From Leguminivora glycinivorella (lineage: Eukaryota > Arthropoda > Insecta > Lepidoptera > Tortricidae), in the NCBI RefSeq assembly GCF_023078275.1, contig NC_062994.1, positions 9,371,545-9,435,544 of the forward strand: a stretch of 64,000 bases of DNA. The letters are read 5' to 3'. Positions 54,156 to 64,000 of this stretch are shown here, piece after piece; position 1 is the stretch's first letter, and the number at the start of each line of letters is the position of its first letter. The notes beneath the pieces are model-generated. The model was given only the letters and a program-made list of their open reading frames with translations. It did not search any database and was not told the origin of the DNA. A program made the translations under genes and the position numbers.

Positions 54156-57100
54156 CTGTAAACAAATATGTAGTGGTTATTTAAAAAAAAATCGTTACAC
54201 ATGCGGCAATGTCATTATTAGAGATGCAACGAATAGTTGTTTGGCCGGATACCGGATACCGAATATTCGGCCTAACCATCGGCCGAATATTCGGTATCCG
54301 GCCGCCGAATATTCGGACAGCAGAATTTTACCTACAATACCTACAATTTAAGCAGGGAGCGGGCGCGTCGTGCAGGTTTTGACTTGTTTCGTAGTGAACT
54401 TCGCGCGGAGTCCGTTTTTGTTTAAATGTTTATTTTTTTTTAATAATAAAGGGCTATGATTATAAGTATTATAACTGTAACTGTTTTTTTTTACATTTAA
54501 TTTGTTTACCTACTCCAAAATCATTCAATCAAAAATAGCACATCCGGTATTCGGCCGGATAGTACGTCATTATTCGGTATCCGGCCGAATAGATTATTCG
54601 GTACATCTCTAGTCATTATTCGCTCGAGTTTTGCCGCGTGCAGCGGGGCGGGCGTGCGGCGTGTATGTCAAACGTTTATTCTATTCTATTCTATTCTAAT
54701 TGAAGCTCATACAAGTGTCCTGAATCGACGCTGCATAGCCCGGCCCGCTGCACGCGTCGCCGAACGCTCCGCTCTGAGCGTCCACTCAGGCGTTACACTT
54801 AGGTTGCCTCTCAACCATAGAGGAATAATTAAGGGATGACTTGTAACTCCATTCATACATCAGTAAATGCGGGTTATTTGTATAGGCATAGTTAAGTGAC
54901 ATCTAGCGACAATCACGCGTCAATCACGCGTCAACTAGCGCCAATTATCAGTACTGTTAACTTGTCAATAGATGTCGCGACGAACGAAAAGTCTAATGCT
55001 CACCAATTTTAGCTAATATTACAATAGTCATTAATGCATGTTAGGTTAGACACTAAGTAATATATAATGCCAATTAGCACGTAAGGTTAATCTGTCAGTG
55101 CCGATTGATTGGAATAAATAAATATGAAATATGAGTATTAATCAGTATTCTGTTTTCAATTCCTTCTGCTTGTAATATAAGTTGTAAACTGTTCTAATAT
55201 TAATTTTTTGGTAGACGAGACACTGTTGATACCTAGTATCGAGTAGTGGTACTGATAATTCACGCTATTTGACGCGTGATTGTCGCTAGATGTCACTTAA
55301 CTATGCCAATACAAATAACCCGCATTTACTGATGTATGGAGGACAACTCTTCCCTTAGGTACTTATTCTTCTATATTCTCAAGGTAAGGTGACTCTCATA
55401 CCTTCATCAGCAGATTTCTTCTTAATCCATATATATTTCTTTCCATCCGGGCCTATTTGGTTCGCCTCCAATGGTGGACCTGCGGAAAAAAATGTTAATA
55501 AAGATAAGATAATCATTTACTTGTTTGCTACAATACACACCAAAATTAGACAATTAAAACAAAAATAAACAACAATAAGTACTAACACTACAGAAAAAAC
55601 AACAATAGCTTAATGTGGGACCAAGGTAAATCTGCGTGACAAATAACAATGTCATCGTCGATGTCAAGTTTACTATGAAATTGTAAAGTTAATACAATAC
55701 CTAGTCAGTCTAGAAATAAGTAAAAGTATTAGTTAAGGTAATTATTTAATTTTTTTAAACTTCTGATTAGCAGAAACGTCTGCAATCGATGCCACTAGGC
55801 TTAGAATAAATTTAAAAGTGGAAAATGTCTGCCTTGGGTGAGACTAGAACTCACAGCCTCTGGATCGATACTCCAGCGCTCTGCCAACTGAGCAACCAAG
55901 ACTTCAACCAAGCCAGCGAAATTTTCCACTACAAAGGTCAATGGGACCCGTAGCGACATCTACCGTAAGAGTGTTAAACTTCTTAAACGGCAACCGGAGT
56001 TCCAAGTCATATTGGAAATTCACCAGTTACGATGCGCTAACCATGTTAAATTATAAATTTAAATAGATATCATACACGAAAGAAAAAAAAACAAAACGAC
56101 AAGGCCCACTGGTGGCCGAGCCAGGAATCGATCCCGGGTCTTCAGCTTACGCGGCTAACGTCTTCACCACTAGACCACCCGCCCGCCGTTGCATGTTAAA
56201 TTAATTAATTAAGGCCGTGAGTTCAAGTCTCACCCAAGGCAGACATTTTCCACTTTTAAATTTATTAAAATTATTTAATTATTAGTGCGTTTTCACATTA
56301 TCCGATACCGATATCGGATGTAGGACGGATATCCCATACATTCCAGGCGCCATCTTGAATTTCTTCCATTGAAATCCTTACGACATCCGTTATCGGATCG
56401 GATAATGGGTCAATCCGCGGCAAGAGTAACGTGAGTCACGATTTTATGGCATGTTCCATTTATTCACGATGCAAGTTAAAGTGATAATCTATCTCTAAAT
56501 AAGAGTTACTTTCCCGATATATGCATAGATCCTTTCATTTTTTTTTTAATTGAAAAAAGAAAAAACCTTAAAGTTTAAAGTTACAAATAATCGCCAAACT
56601 GTATAACAGAAAAGAACATTATGTCAAGTTACAGCAAAAAATTATTATGGTCAAAGAACTATGGAATATGTAACACCTAAAATTTGTAACAAATACCCTC
56701 TTTTACTGGAGAAAAATAAATTAAAAATAAGCAGTCTCAAGACAAAACTTAAAGAAATAATGTTAAATAATCACCATAGTAGTCTTCGTTAGCCTCAGTA
56801 ATTCTAAGTACCAATTTATACAACCTGTTTTTATTGATATCCGTTAACCTATTGTATTGTGTTTACTCTTACTTATACTATAGCATAATAATACTTATAG
56901 TAAAAATATAATAGATACATGTACAAGAGCGCACCGCCAGTTGCAGCTGCAGTTCAAATAAACACTCAATGCCTTCGTGACTCACGTTACTTTTATGTGG
57001 ATTCACCCTAATGTGAAAACGGACTTAGGATTACAAATCATATTTTTCAAATTTTTTTGCGTTGTATGAGATATTTCGATCTTTTGAACAATCAAATACA

Positions 57101-57368
57101 AAATAAAAATGTAACATTACCACGTCAAACCCACTGTAAAAATGAAATTTTAAATACAATTTATATGCATCAGATAAGTATAGGTAGTATAAAGAGTATT
57201 TTATGAATAAGTTCAAATCAAAGAGGAATAAGTAAGGGAAGAGTTGTACACCACACATAGATGGCGCAACAAAAAATGTCTTGTAGCTTTCGATTATACT
57301 TATAGATGGCGTTAAGTGTCATTTTTTAACCCCCGACGCAAAAACGACAGGGTGTTATAAGTTTGACG

Positions 57369-57407
<39 letters not shown>

Positions 57408-60400
57408 GTGTGTGTGTCTGTCTGTGGCATCGTAGCTCCCGAACGGATGAACCGATTTCGATTTAGTTTTTTTCATTTGAAAGCTGTGTTAGTCGGGAGT
57501 GTTCTTAGCTATGTTTCATGAAAATCGGTCCACTAGGTCGCGGTCGGGGGTTTTTTCAAAATTTTAATTTTGACAGATTTATGTCTCGAAACGAAAGTGA
57601 CACTTAACGCCAATCTACAAATAATCGATGGCAACAAAGCATTTTTTGTGGTTGATTTATGTGTGGTGTAGTGTATGCGCGTTCTTAGGCGGTCGCATTT
57701 TAATGTATGGGATGTATGATCTTCTTATACTTAATCTATGATGAAACAGAAACAAGTGAATGATGAGATGACGGGTGATAGAGAGGAGTAAAAGAAAAGG
57801 ACATGCTACGCCGACCCTAAGTTTTGAGACGCAACTATAGGTAAGAGTGAGTGGCAATTATCTGCATCTCTTTCTTTTATATACTTCTGTCTCAAAACTT
57901 GCAGCAATAACTTTCACTTCTAAACTCAGCTTAAGGGCAGGCGAATGATATGGTCATACGATAGTACTCCTTATACTGTGATATACATACATACATACAA
58001 TCACGCCTGTATCCCATAAAGGGGTAGGCAGAGCACATGAACTAATCAAGTTTCAGTGCCACTCTTGGCAAAAAGGGGTTGAAATAAAACGAAATTGTGA
58101 CATTGCAGTGACAGGTTGCCAGCCTCTCGCCTACGCCACAATTTAACCCATATCCCACAGTCGACTTCTACGACACCCACGAGAAGAAAGGGGGTGGTGA
58201 AATTCTTAACCCGTCACCACACGGGATCTGTGATATATTGGTACCGTTTCGCTTATACATACATGGGAATTGGGCAAAGAGTTTGATGTTGCCCACAGCC
58301 CTAGCTGTTCCTTGTATGACGTTCACCGCAGGCAGTTGCGTCCTATGGTACAGGACTGGCGCTGGAAAAATTCAAAAATATTTGTTAAAACTTATTACAA
58401 ATGTTTACAGTTTAGTAGCCAACATCACAATTGCTTCGTATTCGTAAGCTTATCGTAGCTCTCCCGATCGCTCTTCTTTAGTGACGCGACAGAGTCAGAC
58501 TGCGTTTCGACCGCCATAGCGTAAACGATTGTCACTTTGGTTAGGTCGGCAGGTGACTAAAAAAATACCATGTTTATGGTTGTACAACGTCATAATCATC
58601 CTCCTTGCGTTATCTCATGGGACCCTAGGGTCCGCTTTGACAACTAATCCCAAGATTTGGCGTAGGCACTAATATTACGAAAGCGACTGCCATCTGACCT
58701 TCCAACCCGAAGGGTAACTAGACCTTATTGGAATTAGTCCGGTTTCCTCACGATGTTTTCCTTCACCGAAAAGCGGCTGGCAAAAAAGACATTTCGCACA
58801 TCGAAAAACTCATTGGTGCGAGCCGGGATTCGAAACTTCGAACCCGCGACCTCCGGAATAACGTGTCGTCACTACTTTAAAAAAAACTTGTATCTTCCGG
58901 CTCAGCCACGACATTGGTCCTAAGCGCGGCAGCGGTGAGCGGCGGCCATACATTGGAGCGAGACACAGCGATGGGACTTTTCATTCGCACGTATGGCTGC
59001 CGCTCACCGCTGTCGCGCTTAGACCAATGTCGTGGCTGAGCCGTTCGTCTGTCAATGAAAAGAAAATTGTAGTACTGTATGGAATGCATATATAGACTTG
59101 CTGCGTTTTAACTTTGAGAAGCAGCGTGAGATACGAGATTTTTTCGGTATGTATTCTGACTTCTGACATAATGCTTTATAAACTGAAATAAATGTCATAT
59201 ACAAAGAAAAAATGACCAAGGCCTCCAAGTGTCCAAAGCTGGATTCGAACCAGCGTCCTCCGTTATCGCGACGGATGCCTCAACCACTCGGCCATTCGGT
59301 CACGGTGGCAAGGGTCGAAATTTTCAAGTATATGACACAATTACCGAAGGCTAAGGCGCCCCCGGCCATCTCTGAGATAGAACCGAAACTAGTTCGATCT
59401 CCTAACTGAATCAACCCATGTGATTACGAGTTAGCGAAGAGAGATGGCGCTGCCATGCTAATTTTAATTTGTATTTTTTAGTAGACACACTACTATTTTT
59501 AAATATAAACTGAAATAAAAAAAACATATACTAAAAAAAATACAAATAATAAAATACTAAAAAATACAAATTAAATTATTTTCTATGAGGATAATTTAAT
59601 TTGTTCTAAGAATGTTAATTTTCATTTACCTGCACATTGTGTATTGTATCGAAGGCATTGACTGTCGTAAGGCACTGGGTTTAGAGCTATTGTTGGGTTC
59701 GGAGTACCTATAATAGGTGGAGTGAAGCCAGTATAAGGTAGCATTGGAGTACCTGTAAAGAAAAACAGTATTAATTATGAGGCAAACGACCTAAGCACCT
59801 GGGTACATAGGCAAGAAGTGTATGTCTCACACTCTGTTGCATTAGATACACCGTGTCTTTTTTGTTTTCCATTGCATTTCCAGGGCATTGGCGGTACGTT
59901 GTAATATGCTGTCCCGCAGGTTTGCGCGGTGTAATGGGAATGTCAAAATAACGCTATTTAAAGCATTTTGCCAATCCTTTTACACGTGTAGCCTGTGGAC
60001 AAATTTTATTATACTAAAAAGGCCCTCAGTGCCCTGCGTATCCAGTATAACAATGGGTTCAGGATGCTGTTGGGACTGCCTCGTTATTGCAGTGCGTCAG
60101 GCATGTTCGCGGAGGCCCGCACTGACAGTTTCGGTGCTATAATACGCAAAAGAACTGCCTCCCTGATGCGTCGCGTGCGAGACAGCTCCAACAGCCTTGT
60201 GCGCCTAGTGTTGGAATCGCCTGCTTGTGCTATCTGGAGACACTGGGATGGTGTACATATGGAATCCAGAGGCCAAGTGTATAATTTATTATAGTTTTAG
60301 TTTTTTTTTTTTTTAGATGTAATAAATAATATGTAAATGTAACTAACATAGGTTTAAGGGAATGTACACTAACACTATGGATTTTTTCCGAAATAAAAAT

Positions 60401-62697
60401 TATTGAATTGAATTGAATTAGGCAGGTTCCATAGGTAGTCAGTTTATAAAATAATACTTACATGATTCGTAGCAGAGAGTTTCACACGCTGGATAGCTCT
60501 GAAGATATAATGGAACTGGCTGCATCATAGGAACACCTGCCATCATAAAAGTCAAATTTAATAAAAACAAAGACAAAATGAACTACAAAAAAAAAAACAT
60601 CAATAAATGAAACGTCACATGTATTTTCAAATGACTTAAGTGTTTACATAATACATGTAGGTACATAACATACATATGAAAGTAACTTATTTTCCAATAA
60701 TATTTTATACTAAGGAATACTACGTTAAAAATGCATTAAAGTACTTATAACAATAATTTAATACTGTCTTTTACTTTGTACTAGTACTATTCAGCAAATG
60801 TTTATATTGAATTAAATGACACATCCATACTAATATTATAAATGGGAAAGGGTGTGTGTCTGTTTGTTTGTCGTCTTTCACGGCAAAACGGAGCGACGAA
60901 TTGACGTGATTTTTTAGGTGGAGATGGTTGAAGAGATGGAGAGTGACATAGGCTATTTTTTGTCTCTTTCTGACGCGAGCGAAGCCGCGGGCAAAAGCTA
61001 GTAATGAAAATAAATGTTTATTCAAAACTGAAACTTAAAACTTTTTAACTTTTGCCAAAGCAGAGTATAGTTTGTTGGCAGACAAATTAAAAACATATAT
61101 ACAGTCAGTTCATCTTTACTTGTCCTATCATGTAAACAAACGAAACGTCAAATATGATCAAAGACAATTACTAGTGATTGGAAATGTCGATAAAATGATG
61201 TATTAACGATAATTTGTAAATAAACGCTACTAACGTCATCAGAGGATTTTCAATTTTACGTCACACAATATTTATGTAAAAACTAAATTTTGTTAGGTTT
61301 CGTCACATTTGCAACAATCCTATGGAAAAGGCTAGTACAATATTCATTTTATAGTACCTAACATTAACATTAATACAACAAAAAATATACTGATAGTAAA
61401 ATATTTATTGTAAAGAGGTAGGAAATAAAACGTAAAGAAGTCGGTAAAAGATCTGATAAATTATTGTAATTAATATCAACGCACTTTTTCAAAGCTATAC
61501 AAACTCAAACGTTCATATCGATCGTTCATAACGATAAGTTGTCATGCCAACATTATGACTCATAGACAATTTAGACTTCATAATGTCAGGAGTATTTGAT
61601 GTCATCCGTTCGTAATTACAATTATTGATGAAAATCTTTTTAGAAATGATATTTTTCAGTGGTTTTTTGATTGATTTCAATACTTTGTGAGTTTATTTAA
61701 GTGTATCATAACATTTTTAGTGATGGTTAATGTGCAATTCCAGAGTAAATTGAGATAATGTTTTCCAGCAGTGTTTGTGTACATGATTGGACAAGTTAGG
61801 TTGAACTGAGTGTAGGTATATATGCGTACTCACTGTTACTGTACATTGTACAACAATCATTAACACCATCCAATGCATTGTCAACTTTTAGTAATTCCGC
61901 TTCCACAACTGATTTAATTTTGGCTATTTCCATATCTACAAAAGTTTCAGTTTTAGCCAACTGTGCATCCAAAAATTCACCAACTTTGTCTGATTCTGAT
62001 TCTACGAGTGATTCTGTTTTGTCAAGTTTTGATCTTACTCTCGATTCTATTTCTGAAACTTCCGATTTCATTCTCGTATCAGTTTTTTCCAATTCTTTTT
62101 CTACATCTTTGTATATTTTACCTGTTCTTGACTCAGCTGTAGCGTCGACCTTTTGTAGCTCTTTATTCACAAACGCATTTACCTTTTCCAAATCAGATTT
62201 GACTACATTTTCTGTTTCAGCGAGTTTTGATTCAACAAACGCTTGTAAGATTAGCATCGCTAGTTGTGTTAACGCTTCTTGTTCCGTCATTTGTTTTGTT
62301 ACTGTTTGACCGATTGCGTTGTTATTTCTTTCCATTTCTGATTCTACTTTTCTTAGTGCTGATTTTACTACTTCTTCAGCTTTTTCTAGTTCTGAGTCAA
62401 TAAACTTATCTAAGTTAGATAATTCTGTGGAGATTTCAGATTCCATTTTTTGAAGAGTCGAGTCAAGAGCACTCTCTATGTCTGAAGTGGCTCCACCTTT
62501 CATTGCAACTTGTAATTGTGGTCCCATCCTTTCTAATTCGTTTTCTACGAACGCATCTATTTCAGCCAATTTGGCATCTATTTCTCTACCGGCCTCTGCG
62601 AGAATGGCGTCCGCTAATGTAGCTCCTAGCATAATATTTTTAGGTAAAGGACCATTTTCTGGCGCATTAGGAATAAATGGTAGCGTAACTTCTGGGC
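54016..62697 (-). CDS. Unrecognised gene with long 11-residue-repeat helix (gene span, 5 exons seen, 5' end outside)
   Basis: Exons on the - strand: 61834-62697, 60462-60536, 59630-59752, 55402-55479, 54016-54155. All internal exons are phase 1-1 (864, 75, 123 and 78 nt), so each is a removable module. The first is rich in Glu/Lys/Ala/Val and shows a clear 11-residue period. The next three are Pro/Tyr-rich with a few Cys (PYDSQCLRY, YPACETLCYES) or charged (GPDGKKYIWIKKK). The last is acidic (EFPDFSEFPEAATEAYEKL). I know no family with this order. At least one 5' exon with a phase-1 donor lies to the right, probably outside the window, so signal peptide and localisation are unknown. Confidence 0.7.
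54214..54612. mobile_element. ATTCGG-rich TIR element
   Basis: The ends agagatgcaacgaat and attcggtacatctct are inverted. It lies in the last intron of the 11-mer gene. Confidence 0.65.
54847..55342. mobile_element. TIR element with ~75-bp arms
   Basis: The arms share catcagtaaatgcgggttat, gttaagtgacatctagcgac and aatcacgcgtca in inverse. Intronic in the 11-mer gene. Confidence 0.75.
55402..55479 (-). CDS. Small exon of the 11-mer gene
   Basis: The acceptor is tttttttccgcag and the donor GTATGA; 26 codons, phase 1-1. It encodes GPPLEANQIGPDG and KKYIWIKKKSADEG. Confidence 0.7.
55760..56050 (-). repeat. tRNA-derived repeat (family S4)
   Basis: The - strand of 55832-55904 folds as a tRNA (acceptor GTCTTGG/CCAAGGC, anticodon stem CTGGA/TCCAG). 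The same sequence and flanks (ggaaaatgtctgccttgg, taaatttaaaagtgg) recur at 56200-56280 and 62737-62912, so it is a repeat family and not a single tRNA gene. Confidence 0.65.
56062..56190 (-). repeat. SINE S3 fragment
   Basis: aggcccactggtggccgagc and aatcgatcccgggtcttc match the S3 end in reverse; inside an intron of the 11-mer gene. Confidence 0.65.
56283..57030. mobile_element. Palindromic MITE interrupted by another TIR element
   Basis: The left part is 56283-56406 and the right end 57009-57030 (taatgtgaaaacgg). The intruder 56407-57008 has inverted ends (gggtcaatcc/ggattcaccc; gtaacgtgagtcacg shared) and duplicates TAAT. Confidence 0.75.
57245..57745. mobile_element. TIR element (MITE) with nested family B copy
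   Basis: Its right end is the inverse of the MITE end at 25342-25430 (cgcgttcttaggcggtcgca ... gatcttctta); the left end is shortened. A family B copy (57326-57572) sits inside, splitting the ttaagtgtca...tgacag segment that is continuous at 28260-28275. Confidence 0.75.
57983..58225 (+). repeat. Family C copy
   Basis: Full copy. Confidence 0.8.
58592..58862 (-). repeat. SINE S1, reverse orientation
   Basis: Reverse complement of the 237-560 element, including a partial tRNA-like head at 58815-58860. Confidence 0.8.
58898..59043. mobile_element. Foldback MITE
   Basis: About 55-bp inverted arms (ggctcagccacgacattggt, gcagcggtgagcgg) and a short loop. A second copy is at 63246-63382. Confidence 0.8.
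59215..59460 (-). repeat. tRNA-Ser-like SINE
   Basis: The - strand head reads atggccgagtggttgaggc and later gctggttcgaatccagc, like a serine tRNA. Non-tRNA body sequence follows to the left flank. Confidence 0.55.
59630..59752 (-). CDS. Small exon of the 11-mer gene
   Basis: The acceptor is tttctttacag and the donor GTAAAT; 41 codons, phase 1-1. It encodes TPMLPYTGFTPPIIG and PVPYDSQCLRYNTQCAG. It resembles the neighbouring 25-codon exon (VPM/TPM start, late Cys pair), which suggests exon duplication. Confidence 0.7.
59879..60420 (+). pseudogene. Non-LTR retrotransposon 3' fragment in an intron of the 11-mer gene
   Basis: RALAVRCNMLSRRFARCNG and, after a frameshift near 60000, ALSALRIQYNNGFRMLLGLP and MFAEARTDSFGAIIRKR. 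It ends with a (TTGAA)n tail. Inserted opposite to the host gene, between exons 59630-59752 and 60462-60536. Confidence 0.8.
60462..60536 (-). CDS. Small exon of the 11-mer gene
   Basis: The acceptor is atgatggcag and the donor GTAAGT; 25 codons, phase 1-1. It encodes SVPMMQPVPLYLQ and SYPACETLCYES, Pro/Tyr-rich with two Cys. Confidence 0.7.
60820..61002 (+). mobile_element. Helitron-like short element, copy
   Basis: Same start and end words as 22449-22623. A partial third copy is at 49785-49896. Confidence 0.55.
61003..61833. other. AT-rich intron of the 11-mer gene
   Basis: No repeat or exon seen. Confidence 0.4.
61834..62697 (-). CDS. Exon encoding hendecad-repeat amphipathic helix
   Basis: The acceptor is ttttttgaag and the donor aaca|GTGAGT; 288 codons, phase 1-1. 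After a Pro-rich start (PFIPNAPENGPLPK) comes a continuous helix. From 62224 to 61862 eleven consecutive 11-mers can be lined up without gaps, for example LAETENVVKSD, LEKVNAFVNKE, LQKVDATAESR, LDKTESLVESE and LAKTETFVDME. The consensus is L-x-K-(V/T)-(D/E)-x-x-V-x-x-E. Looser 11-mers fill the first half. An 11-residue period (3 turns) makes a straight hydrophobic stripe, as in LEA-type, synuclein-like and lipid-surface helices and some right-handed coiled coils. Confidence 0.85.
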
Positions 62698-62736
62698 CTT
62701 CAAAAAATATTACAGTATTTTAGCTTTCATTGAGTT

Positions 62737-62912
62737 AGGCATAGAATACATTTAAGAATGGAAATGTAATACTTTGAGTGAGGTTTGAACTCAAGATCTC
62801 GGGATACCCAAGATACCCAAGACTCGATAGACATACCCAAGGCAATACTTTTCCACTTTTAAATTTATTCTAAGCCCAATGTCATCGATTGCAAATGTTT
62901 CTGCTTGTCAAA
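62737..62912. repeat. S4 repeat, back-to-back halves
   Basis: Two S4 ends in opposite orientation meet near 62815 (one reads gttaggcatagaatacattt, the other aaatttattctaagccc). Confidence 0.55.
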
Positions 62913-63064
62913 AAGTTACAATTTCATTGTGTTGTTCATATTTTAAACAACTTGTAGGTATACATAAATTTAAGCCTGTATCCCCAAAAGGGCGAGGCAG
63001 AGCACGTGAAACTGCTCAAGTCCTGAGAGGACGCTGAGAATGGAACGTTCGAACTTCAATTGTT

Positions 63065-63203
63065 CACTAGTGATGAGCACAGATATTTGTTCCTAATTGT
63101 TTTTTGATATTATATTATATCGTTGTCTGAGTACCTGCAACACAAGCTTTCTTGAGCTACCGTGGGACTCAGTCAATCTGCACGCTATAATATTTATTTA
63201 TTT
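63065..63203 (+). repeat. SINE S2 fragment
   Basis: Matches the S2 body (agtgatgagcacagatattt, gtgggactcagtcaatctg) and ends in tttattta. Confidence 0.7.
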
Positions 63204-63245
63204 ATAAAAAAAAAACACTTGTATGAGATTCAATTGCTGACACGA

Positions 63246-63382
63246 CATTCAGCCACGTTCTAAGCGCGACAGCGGCGAGCGGCGGCATACATTGGAGCGA
63301 GACATAGCGATGGGACTTTTCATTCGCACGTATGGCTGCCGCTCACCGCTGCCGCGCTTAGACCAATGTCGTGGCTGGGCCG
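63246..63382. mobile_element. Foldback MITE, second copy
   Basis: Same loop (cattggagcgagacatagcg) and right arm as 58898-59043; the left arm is more diverged. Confidence 0.8.
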
Positions 63383-63701
63383 TAATAGGAGCGTGAATTC
63401 CGGCTTAGCAGTTAAGGTGCTGTTGAAAACGAAATTGGGATACTGCAGAGACATATTATACTATAAAACTTCCGTGAGACTCAGACATGTTTAAAAATAT
63501 TATAAGCGGGTTACTCACGTTAAGGCGATATAACGCTCGACATGTTTCGCTCCATTTCCGAGGAGCTTTTTTAAGAGTAGCGACCCCGCCTCTACACGTC
63601 GAGAGCGCGGCGCGCACTGTTATCCTTTTTTTACCCAATTGATCATATCTGTTTTTTTTTACCATACCCACACGGAGATGTTCAAAGACTTTTTTTTTTA
63701 A
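63383..63701. other. Unassigned right-end sequence
   Basis: GC-richer 63520-63620 (gaggagcttttttaagagta) looks repeat-derived. The 91-codon - strand frame here has no recognisable features. Confidence 0.35.
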
Positions 63702-63952
63702 TAAATATTGGGAACACCTTAAACATATCAACTTAGCCCCAAACTCAAAGCTTGTACTATGGGTGCTAAGCGACGATATACATATTTAAATAGATAAATA
63801 CATACTTATATAATATACATAGAAAACATCCATGACTCATCAGGAACAAATATCTGTGCTCATCCCATAAATAAATGCCCTTACCGGGATTCGAACCCAG
63901 GACCGCGGTTTAGCAGGCAGGGTCACTACCGACTGAGCCAGACCGGTCGTCG
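63702..63952 (-). repeat. SINE S2, near full length
   Basis: Reverse copy with tRNA-like head at 63880-63950, closely matching 30467-30721. Confidence 0.85.
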
Positions 63953-64000
63953 AAAGAAAGAAATATTATCGTGAGCGTTTCGTGAGCGTTCGTGCATTCG

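Noticed and set aside
55832..55904. tRNA gene on the - strand
   Set aside because: Same sequence and flanks recur at 56200-56280 and 62737-62912; treated as a SINE family.
61878..62309. 143-codon + strand Ser/Thr-rich frame
   Set aside because: Antisense shadow of the hendecad exon, which has splice signals and a clear periodicity on the - strand.

Overview
The window looks like a moth or butterfly (Lepidoptera) nuclear chromosome. It is AT-rich, its genes are split by introns with GT-AG borders, it carries lepidopteran-type tRNA-derived SINEs, and it contains three genes with chorion (eggshell) architecture. Most of the 64 kb is transposon debris: SINEs, palindromic MITEs, short interspersed families, truncated non-LTR retrotransposons and a large satellite array. 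Many short open frames are chance frames inside these repeats.

Left part, + strand (4031-15914): one trypsin-like serine protease gene. Three Thr-rich exons, all phase 1-1, feed in phase into five exons encoding a complete S1 peptidase domain with its catalytic triad. Exons upstream of 4031 are probably missing from the window. A TATA box and an in-frame ATG with a signal-peptide-like start just before the protease domain suggest a second promoter and a short isoform. The intron after the catalytic-Asp exon and the 3' flank hold decayed copies of the neighbouring exons.

Middle part: a three-exon class-B-like chorion gene (22039-24735, -), a 5'-truncated RT/RNase H retrotransposon (25885-28140) flanked by direct repeats of about 530 bp, and an A-like chorion gene (36965-37915, -). 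Next comes an intronless secreted protein (40520-41830, -) that joins a Cys-paired six-repeat region to a C-terminal domain resembling one found in bacteria and in plant IQM proteins. Then come a roughly 1.9 kb satellite with higher-order structure and GCGAAGC hairpins, a foldback element, and an A-like chorion gene with CGCQQ repeats (50296-52481, +).

Right part, - strand (54016-62697, 5' end outside the window): an unrecognised gene whose largest exon encodes a long 11-residue-periodic helix, followed by small Pro/Cys-containing phase 1-1 exons.

The three chorion-like genes share the family layout of a short first exon ending within the signal peptide at a Gln codon, so they probably act together in follicle cells. 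Nothing in the sequence ties the protease or the 11-mer gene to that role. All exon structures are read by eye from splice signals and phase, not from transcripts.
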